Assembly: GCF_001557535.2 (NCBI RefSeq)
Contig: NZ_CP014312.1
Coordinates: 1-49,551 of the forward strand
Source: Burkholderia sp. PAMC 26561
GTDB lineage: Bacteria > Pseudomonadota > Gammaproteobacteria > Burkholderiales > Burkholderiaceae
Length of the DNA: 49,551 nucleotides
Reading direction: 5' to 3'
Part shown: in pieces, positions 44,129-49,551 of the stretch
How the letters are laid out: each line of letters begins with the position of its first letter
Position numbering within the stretch: the stretch's first letter is position 1
Notes under the pieces: generated by a model
What the model saw: the letters and a program-made list of their open reading frames with translations, nothing else
Databases searched by the model: none
What the model was told of the DNA's origin: nothing
Position numbers and translations under genes: made by a program

Positions 44129-44356
44129 ATGCAGTTCGTCTACCGAGACTTCAATATCGAATGCATTGTCGAACAGATCGGCACAAACTTCGTCGGTCGC
44201 GCGGCGATTTCGCGAGTGTCGTTGAGCGGAGGACCAAAAACCTCGCACGAGACGAGTTGTTCTCCAGCGTTTGCGACTGAATTAAAGGCAATCGGCTATG
44301 CCCGCAATTTCGCCGAAATGTGGTGCGACAAAAATTTCCTCGATGGATGTACCTAG
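44129..44356 (+). CDS. Small conserved protein next to kinase (paralog 2)
   Basis: A 75-residue protein from ATG 44129 with GGAGG upstream (MQFVYRDFNIECIVEQIG...). It is the paralog of the protein at 21334-21570, sharing YR.FNI.C, VG.A.ISRVS, FAT..KA.GY and NFAEMWC. It lies between the RsbRD kinase and the CheY-like gene. The conserved Cys residues (NIEC; EMWC) may be functional. Function unknown. Confidence 0.75.
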   Translation: MQFVYRDFNIECIVEQIGTNFVGRAAISRVSLSGGPKTSHETSCSPAFATELKAIGYARNFAEMWCDKNFLDGCT

Positions 44357-44360
44357 CTTA

Positions 44361-44792
44361 CTAAATGGCGAAGTTCGAGATCAGCGCGAGCAAATGGGTC
44401 GGCGACTGACCTTTCTGGAAATACCCGTCGAATTCATGGTCAGTCAGATGGCGGAGCACTTCCGCTTCATCCAACGCGGTAAAGGCAATAATCGTAATTT
44501 CGCGGGTGCGCGCATCCTGCCGCAACGCCAGCGCGGCCTCAAAACCGTTGCAGTCCGGCATTGAGATATCCATAAGGATTACATGCGGGCGCCAGGCGAC
44601 GCCCACCGAGATCGCTTGGACGCCGCCGAACGCCGTCTGACAGTTGATCTCCTCAAACGACAGGTAGGCCGCCAACGCTTCAGCCGCGTTTTGATTGTCA
44701 TCGACAATTAGAAGACGCAATACGGCTTCTCCAAGCTTGATGCGGCGCCGGGTCCAAGGACAAGCGCGCGATTTGTTAGACGATAGGTGCAT
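44361..44792 (-). CDS. CheY-like single-domain response regulator
   Basis: A receiver domain only: LRLLIVDDNQNAAEAL with the acidic pair Asp31/Asp32 and phospho-acceptor Asp75 in VILMDISMPD, Thr in AFTALDE, and Lys in GYFQKGQ. No output domain. Residues before LRLLIV (MHLSSNKSRACPW...) look poorly conserved, so the true start may be nearer 44720. Probable partner of the kinase at 42685-43818. Confidence 0.85.
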   Translation of the reverse strand: MHLSSNKSRACPWTRRRIKLGEAVLRLLIVDDNQNAAEALAAYLSFEEINCQTAFGGVQAISVGVAWRPHVILMDISMPDCNGFEAALALRQDARTREITIIAFTALDEAEVLRHLTDHEFDGYFQKGQSPTHLLALISNFAI

Positions 44793-44860
44793 TTAAAGAC
44801 TCCTTGCGTGGTTTGCAGCACCGCCCATGCCCACGCCTAACTTTTGTTCAAACCAACCTT

Positions 44861-44893
44861 TTATATATATGATAATGTCCTTTATCACATATA
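44861..44893 (+). promoter_or_regulatory. AT-rich promoter with imperfect dyad before the recombinase operon
   Basis: TATATGATAA and TTATCACATATA form an imperfect inverted repeat around TGTCC. TATATA and GATAAT are possible -10 hexamers. It precedes the operon 44906-47800 and is the only AT-rich stretch in the area. Confidence 0.4.
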
Positions 44894-44905
44894 GCTGAGC
44901 AGCCC

Positions 44906-45193
44906 ATGACCGACGCCCCGAAAGACCCGCTGGCCTCGCTCGACGAGGTTCTCACCACGCTGCAGTGGCTCGAAGAGGTGGTGCTCACGATGGAGTTCGA
45001 CTGCGACAACCCCGACAGCGTGAAAGCCGTTCTTCAGGCGACCGACGCCGTGATTGACAGGCGCATGGCGGCATATCGCGGCCATGCGCTGGTTGAATCG
45101 ACCATCGCCGAGCTCAAAGCGGAATGTCTCGCCAACATCCTTGCGCAAGTCGAGGCCGCCAATCTGCGTCGTGGCACGCGGCCGTTGCATTAA
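44906..45193 (+). CDS. Unknown small protein, first gene of recombinase operon
   Basis: A 95-residue acidic helical protein from ATG 44906 (SLDEVLTTLQWLEEVVLTME; VLQATDAVIDRRMAAYRGHA; IAELKAECLANILAQVEAAN). No domain recognised. The next gene begins 33 bp on, in the same operon as the recombinase. Confidence 0.65.
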   Translation: MTDAPKDPLASLDEVLTTLQWLEEVVLTMEFDCDNPDSVKAVLQATDAVIDRRMAAYRGHALVESTIAELKAECLANILAQVEAANLRRGTRPLH

Positions 45194-45225
45194 CCGCGCC
45201 GGCGACCCGATCAAAAGGAGACTGC

Positions 45226-45618
45226 GTGGCAGCTAATCCATCGTTTCGCATCAAGCTCCTGCCCGGCGCCGGCGACGGCGAGTTGTTTGCGCCGGAGTGT
45301 CAGGCCACGGTGTGCGCATTTTTTCAGCAACTGCGCGACGCCGGCGTTATCGCGCACCCGGTGGCGTTCACGATGGATTGCGCCGGCGCGAGCGGCTGCC
45401 TGGTCGGAGAGTTTGTGCTTCCCTTCGCCCAGATCGCCGGTCCCGCCATTGGCGTAGCCGTCGCGGCGTGGTTTCAAGGAAGAGCGGGCCGCAAGCTGCG
45501 CCTGAAAGTAGGCAATATCGAAATCGAAGCCGCGACCATGCAGGAGCTCGAGCAGTTGTTGGATCAGGCGAGCGCGCAGCGAGATCAACAGTCGGAACAT
45601 GCGAGTGCCCATGGCTGA
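45226..45618 (+). CDS. Unknown protein with possible membrane-associated segment
   Basis: A 130-residue protein; GTG 45226 is chosen for AAGGAG five to six bases upstream. A hydrophobic stretch VLPFAQIAGPAIGVAVAAWF (about 65-85) could be a membrane-associated helix. It is followed by a basic segment and then a ubiquitin-like or effector-associated-looking tail (KLRLKVGNIEIEAATMQELE). The end overlaps the recombinase start. Function unknown. Confidence 0.65.
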   Translation: MAANPSFRIKLLPGAGDGELFAPECQATVCAFFQQLRDAGVIAHPVAFTMDCAGASGCLVGEFVLPFAQIAGPAIGVAVAAWFQGRAGRKLRLKVGNIEIEAATMQELEQLLDQASAQRDQQSEHASAHG

Positions 45619-46573
45619 AAAAGCACTGATTATTCGGGGCGCCGGCGCGTTGCCCACGATCGTCGCCCAGGCGCCCGAAAACACGCGCGTGCGCTTTCTG
45701 GAATTCTTCGCAGCGGCAATTCGCAATCCGAACACGCGGCGGGCGTATGCGCATGCGGTGGGCGAGTTTCTCGCGTGGTGCGATCAGGCCGGCGTGAGGT
45801 CCATGACCGAGGTGCAGCCGCTGCACGTGGCGGCATGGATCGAATCGCAAACACAGACTTTGTCGGCGCCGACGGTCAAACAGCACCTGGCCGCTATTCG
45901 GCATTTGTTCGATTGGCTCATGACCGGCCAGATCGTGCCGCACAACCCGGCCGCCTCGGTGCGCGGGCCCAGTCATACGACCCGCAAGGGCAAGACGCCC
46001 GTGCTCGATGCAACCGAAGCCCGGCAGTTGCTCGATAGCATCAATGTCAGCACACCCATTGGGCTTAGAGATCGGGCGTTGATTGCCTTGATGGTGTTTT
46101 CATTCGCCCGGGTGGGTGCGGCGCTCGCGATGCGCGTGGATGATGTGTACACGCAGAACAAACGGTTATGGGTGCGCTTGCGCGAAAAAGGCGGCAAGCA
46201 GCATGAGATGCCGTGTCACCACGCGCTGGAAACGTATCTAGATGCGTATATCGAAGGCGCCGGGATTGGCGGCGAGGGCAAGGGGCCGCTGTTTCGCACC
46301 ATTCAACGCGGCACCGGACGGCTCAGCGCCACCGCCCTGCCCCAGGCCAATGCGTACGCGATGGTGACGCGTCGGGCGCTCGAGGCCGGCCTCGACACGA
46401 AGATTAGCAATCACACGTTTCGCGCGACCGGCATTACCGCTTATCTGAAAAACGGCGGCACGCTTGAAAACGCAGCGGCCATGGCCAATCATGCGTCGAC
46501 CCGCACCACTCAGCTCTACGACCGCGGGCACGTTGACATCAGCCTCGATGAAGTTGAGCGCATCCGCGTGTAA
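45611..46573 (+). CDS. XerC/D-like tyrosine recombinase
   Basis: A 320-residue recombinase from ATG 45611. Core-binding domain: FLEFFAAAIRNPNTRRAYAH. Catalytic residues: Arg in FSFARVGAAL, Lys in LREKGGKQHEMP, His-x-x-Arg in NHTFRATG, and Tyr in TTQLYDRGH; the usual second His is in MANHASTRT. It differs from the minus-strand recombinase at 3497 and from both DUF3701 types. Coupled to two small upstream genes. Possible roles are resolution, integration or cassette movement. Confidence 0.9.
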   Translation: MAEKALIIRGAGALPTIVAQAPENTRVRFLEFFAAAIRNPNTRRAYAHAVGEFLAWCDQAGVRSMTEVQPLHVAAWIESQTQTLSAPTVKQHLAAIRHLFDWLMTGQIVPHNPAASVRGPSHTTRKGKTPVLDATEARQLLDSINVSTPIGLRDRALIALMVFSFARVGAALAMRVDDVYTQNKRLWVRLREKGGKQHEMPCHHALETYLDAYIEGAGIGGEGKGPLFRTIQRGTGRLSATALPQANAYAMVTRRALEAGLDTKISNHTFRATGITAYLKNGGTLENAAAMANHASTRTTQLYDRGHVDISLDEVERIRV

Positions 46574-46616
46574 ATTAAACGCCTCTTCGTAAGACACGGG
46601 CTAGGTGGAGCGCACG

Positions 46617-47800
46617 ATGGGGTATCTTTTTACGCGTCGTCAACTCTATGATCGGGTCTGGGCCGATCCAATCACGGTGGTTGCGAAAACGTTGCAGATT
46701 TCGGACGTGGGCCTGGCGAAAGCCTGTCGTCGCGGCGCAGTACCGCTGCCGCCGCGTGGTTATTGGGCCAAACGCCAAGCGGGTCAACGGGTGAGCCCAT
46801 TCCCCTGCCGCCCCGCGCGCCAGGTGCGTCTGATTGGATTGAAGTCGGGCCGACGCCTCGACAGGTTTTTGCTGAAGCCAGTACTGGGGATGGTGAGCCC
46901 GGCGACACCGATACACCGCGTGCCAATGCCCTGCCTAAGCCACCGGTCTATGACGAGACCCTGGATCAGGTGGAAGCGCGCATCGTTAAAGCGTTCCCAA
47001 AGCGCTTTCGCTTCCTTCACACGCTGGATCAACCCCATCCGATGATCGGGCGCTTGCTGCAGGAAGATGAGGTGCGTCGAGTAAAGCAATCGCAATCGGG
47101 CTACTCCTGGGACGGCCCTCGCTTTGCCAGCCGCTTCGAGCAACGCCGCTTGTGTTTCTTAAGCAATCTGCTAACGGTGCTTTTCCAGTTCGATGTCCAG
47201 CCCTCAGTCCGCGGCCGTGAGGCGCGTGAGATCAGTCTGCGAGTGGGCGACTCGCGCATCGCGGTGTCGGTGGATGCCGCCGTTAAGATCCGACCGCGTG
47301 GACGCACGGCAGCGAAAGACCCCGATCGTGAGCCAATGGCGATCGAGGTGGAGGTGGCCCGGTGGAAGCACAACGAAGCCGAAGAACGCCTGTTTTGGTG
47401 CGATGGCGAGGCCGGCAAGCTCGAAGCTCAGCTGCGCGAGATTGCGATCGCGATTGTGTTCGCGGGCGAGCGGCAGCTGCGCAAAGGACGCCAGTTCTTT
47501 TACGAGATGGATTGCTCAACCTTTCAGCAAGACATCGAACGGGAAACAAAGCGGCGTGAAGAGACCGAACAACGCGAGCGCGATCGCATCGCGCAAGCTG
47601 AAGCCGACCGGGTTAGCCGGCTCTTTGCGCAGGTGGCCGCTCATCAACAAGCCCAACAGATTCGGCAGTATGTGCAACTGATCAATGCCACGCCAGCGGC
47701 GATTGAGGGACGCGCGTATGAAGGCGACCGCGAAGCTTGGACGGCTTGGGCGCTCGCGCTCGCCACTCAACTGGACCCGTTGCAGCCGGCCGACGAGTAG
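46617..47800 (+). pseudogene. Unknown protein with HTH-like N-terminus, frameshifted
   Basis: ATG 46617 has GGAG seven bases upstream. The first 57 residues resemble a helix-turn-helix (LFTRRQLYDRVWADPITVVA; GLAKACRRGAVPLPPRGYWA). The frame then breaks at the G run 46789-46791: with one more G the text reads QRGEPIPLPPRAPG and continues in the other frame to 47800, giving 394 residues. The C-terminal part contains a conserved-looking FASRFEQRRLCFLSNLLTVL and a long charged coiled coil (ERETKRREETEQRERDRIAQ). Function unknown; the last gene of the recombinase operon. Confidence 0.7.
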
Positions 47801-47994
47801 ACCTCGCACATCGATTTTCCGTCACAGTTGAACCAGGGAAACGGGACGCCAGTGTTTTGATTGAGGGCCTTCGGTCGGATGAGGCGGCAACCGGCCAATA
47901 GCGGGATATCATCCTATATTTTGCTTTTTGGACATCAATTCGTATTGTGGACTTGTAGGGAGTTGCTGCCACATCTTTGATGTCTTGAAAAATC

Positions 47995-48000
47995 TATAAT
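47995..48000 (+). promoter_or_regulatory. Possible -10 of the restriction-modification operon
   Basis: A perfect TATAAT lies 32 bp before the first methylase gene in an AT-rich stretch. No well-spaced -35 is seen, so assignment is tentative. The rest of 47801-48031 holds no supported gene. Confidence 0.4.
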
Positions 48001-48031
48001 TCAACCGCTCCCGCTAGCTAATTACCAACCC

Positions 48032-48688
48032 ATGAGCATCGTCAAGTCCAAACAACGCGTCGTCGATCACGGCGAGGTATTCACGCCTGCATGGGTGATC
48101 GAAGCAATGCTTGACCTTGTGAAGGACGAGACCGAGCGCATCGACTCCCGCTTCCTAGAGCCGGCTTGTGGGAATGGTAACTTCATCGTACAGATACTTC
48201 AGCGTAAGCTAGCTGCTGTGGAACTCAAATATGGCAAGTCTGACTTCGAGCGGCAGCACTACGCACTGCTTGCTTTAATGTGCATCTACGGAATCGAACT
48301 GCTGACGGACAACATCGCTGAGTGCCGCGCCAACACGCTGAAGATATTTTCCGAATATCTCAACCTCGATGCGACGGACGACCTGTACCAGGCAGCATCG
48401 CATGTGGTGTCGCAGAACATGGTCCACGGCGACGCACTGACCATGCGCGCAAAAGACGGCCGGCCTATCGACTTTGCCGAATGGGGCTACCTAGGCAAAG
48501 GCAAGTACCAGCGGCGCGACTTCCGCTTTGACGTCCTTACCGGCTCGTCTGCCTTCAGCGCAGAGGGTTCGCTTTTTGCCCATTTGGGCAAGCACGAAAT
48601 GTTCACGCCTGTAAGAACTCACCTATCCATGACGGTGCGCGATCTGGCCGCAGCCGCGGCAGGGGACAGCCCAATGGAAGCTCCATGA
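48032..48688 (+). CDS. Methylase-type SAM-binding subunit, lacking NPPY
   Basis: A 218-residue protein. It has the HGEVFTPAWVIEAMLDLV start and the SAM-binding motif I FLEPACGNGNFIVQIL (about 44-59) of N6-adenine methylases, and later HGDALTM. The catalytic NPPY motif is absent: where it should follow FDVLTG the protein reads SSAFSAEG. It overlaps the full methylase gene by four bases (ATGA). It is probably a non-catalytic or regulatory subunit of the system, as in operons I recall that place a short SAM-fold gene first; the exact role is inference. Confidence 0.8.
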   Translation: MSIVKSKQRVVDHGEVFTPAWVIEAMLDLVKDETERIDSRFLEPACGNGNFIVQILQRKLAAVELKYGKSDFERQHYALLALMCIYGIELLTDNIAECRANTLKIFSEYLNLDATDDLYQAASHVVSQNMVHGDALTMRAKDGRPIDFAEWGYLGKGKYQRRDFRFDVLTGSSAFSAEGSLFAHLGKHEMFTPVRTHLSMTVRDLAAAAAGDSPMEAP

Positions 48689-49551
48689 GCGCTCAAGCTA
48701 GTTTTGCACTGCAAGGCCGTAACCCGGATGTGCTGACATGCATCGCCAACCTGTCGAACGATGAGGTCTTCACACCACCCGAGCTTGCTAACCGCATGCT
48801 GGATACTCTGGCCGAGGCATGGGCAGCCGATCATGACGGGGCCGACCTGTGGGCGGACAAAACCATTAGGTTCCTAGACCCGTGCACGAAGTCGGGTGTT
48901 TTCCTGCGCGAGATCGCCACCCGTCTCACCAAGGGCCTCGCAAGGGAAATCCCGGACTTGCAGGAGCGCGTGAACCACATTCTGACCAAACAGGTGTTTG
49001 GCATCGGCATCACCCGCCTGACCAGCCTGTTGGCGCGGCGCAGCGTGTATTGCTCCAAGCATGCCAATGGTATGCATTCCATTGCCAAGGGTTTCGCCAG
49101 TGACATGGGCAATATCTGGTTCGAGCGTACCGAGCACACATGGGCCAATGGCAAATGCACGTTTTGCGGCGTCAGCCAAGCGGTACTGGATCGCGGCGAG
49201 GCATCGGAAACCCATGCTTATGCATTCATTCACACAGCCAACATTAAGGCTCGAGTCACCGAGCTGTTTGGGGAACACATGCAGTTCGACGTCATCATTG
49301 GAAATCCGCCGTACCAACTCAACACTGACGGATTCGGCACACAGGCACGCCCCATTTACCAGCAATTCGTTGAGCAGGCCAAAGAACTCGATCCCAGATT
49401 CTTATGCATGATTATTCCGGCACGGTGGTTCTCGGGCGGTATGGGCTTGGATGAGTTCCGCGGGTCTATGCTCAACGATGACCGCGTGCGTTCAATCGAC
49501 GACTATCTCACTGCTTCAGAAGTTTTCCCTGGGGTTGGTCTCAAAGGAGGC
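48685..49551 (+). CDS. 5' part of Eco57I-type N6-adenine DNA methylase, continuing at base 1
   Basis: The first 289 residues of the methylase. SAM motif I DPCTKSGVFLREI lies at about 65-77 and the catalytic NPPY is at 207-210 in VIIGNPPYQLN. A CxxC in KCTFCG could bind metal. Asp/Arg-rich target-recognition parts follow. The codon frame ends exactly at the window edge and resumes at base 1, where the family motif (GLKGG then VCYFLWN) is completed; the frameshift described there truncates the protein near residue 394 of about 541. It methylates the site that the GIY-YIG/helicase protein would cut. Confidence 0.88.
   Translation, partial: MSAQASFALQGRNPDVLTCIANLSNDEVFTPPELANRMLDTLAEAWAADHDGADLWADKTIRFLDPCTKSGVFLREIATRLTKGLAREIPDLQERVNHILTKQVFGIGITRLTSLLARRSVYCSKHANGMHSIAKGFASDMGNIWFERTEHTWANGKCTFCGVSQAVLDRGEASETHAYAFIHTANIKARVTELFGEHMQFDVIIGNPPYQLNTDGFGTQARPIYQQFVEQAKELDPRFLCMIIPARWFSGGMGLDEFRGSMLNDDRVRSIDDYLTASEVFPGVGLKGG

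Overview
The window looks like one complete circular plasmid of 49,551 bp from a Burkholderiaceae-type betaproteobacterium (Paraburkholderia/Caballeronia-like). That host assignment is inferred from GC-rich codon use and from gene families typical of that group: DUF3701 integrases, a TrfA-like Rep, and a small protein ending in a YAQAWWC-like motif. Circularity is the strongest layout inference. The Eco57I-type methylase open at the right edge (289 whole codons from 48685) continues in the same frame at base 1, rebuilding an uninterrupted family motif across the edges.

Layout: (a) 47.8 kb through the edge to 3.3 kb is a restriction-modification operon of two methylase-type genes and a GIY-YIG/helicase gene, with two single-base frameshifts. 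(b) 3.5-6.1 kb holds a tyrosine recombinase, a hairpin cluster, a 41-residue repeat peptide, a DUF1413 gene pair behind palindromic operators, and a 26-bp-arm hairpin. (c) 6-12.3 kb is a minus-strand operon: an unknown protein, an XRE-ImmA/IrrE metallopeptidase, a DEAH helicase and a small zinc protein. The helicase is split by a 2,546-bp IS21-family element with a 7-bp target duplication. (d) 12.4-14.1 kb holds a predicted structured RNA and a two-gene winged-helix operon behind a strong palindromic leader. (e) 14.2-24.1 kb has two paralogous DUF3701 recombinases flanking a 1,382-residue CheB-CheR-PAS-hybrid kinase, a small protein and a ribbon-helix-helix gene. (f) 24.3-28.3 kb is the maintenance core: cold-shock protein, HigBA, TrfA-like Rep, iteron origin with a DnaA box, ParA/ParB-like genes and repeat boxes, then a LexA-type box. 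(g) 29.7-34.6 kb is a mobilization region (two transfer-associated proteins, an oriT-binding protein, an oriT candidate, a MobC-like protein, a MOBP relaxase). No type IV secretion genes are seen, so the plasmid appears mobilizable rather than self-transmissible. (h) 34.7-47.8 kb is accessory: XRE/HigA-like regulators, a DEDDh exonuclease, a DUF262/DUF1524 nuclease-like protein, a membrane-anchored receiver paired with a histidine kinase, an RsbR-type kinase with a CheY-like regulator, and a fourth tyrosine recombinase in a small operon.

Four genes carry one-base contractions at homopolymers (G6, A4, A6, G3). This could be sequencing error, real decay, or, for the A6G case, programmed -1 frameshifting. 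The most novel-looking items are the receiver/kinase pair, the metallopeptidase-helicase-zinc operon, the structured RNA at 12.4 kb, the small proteins that recur beside kinases, and the DUF1413 pair.
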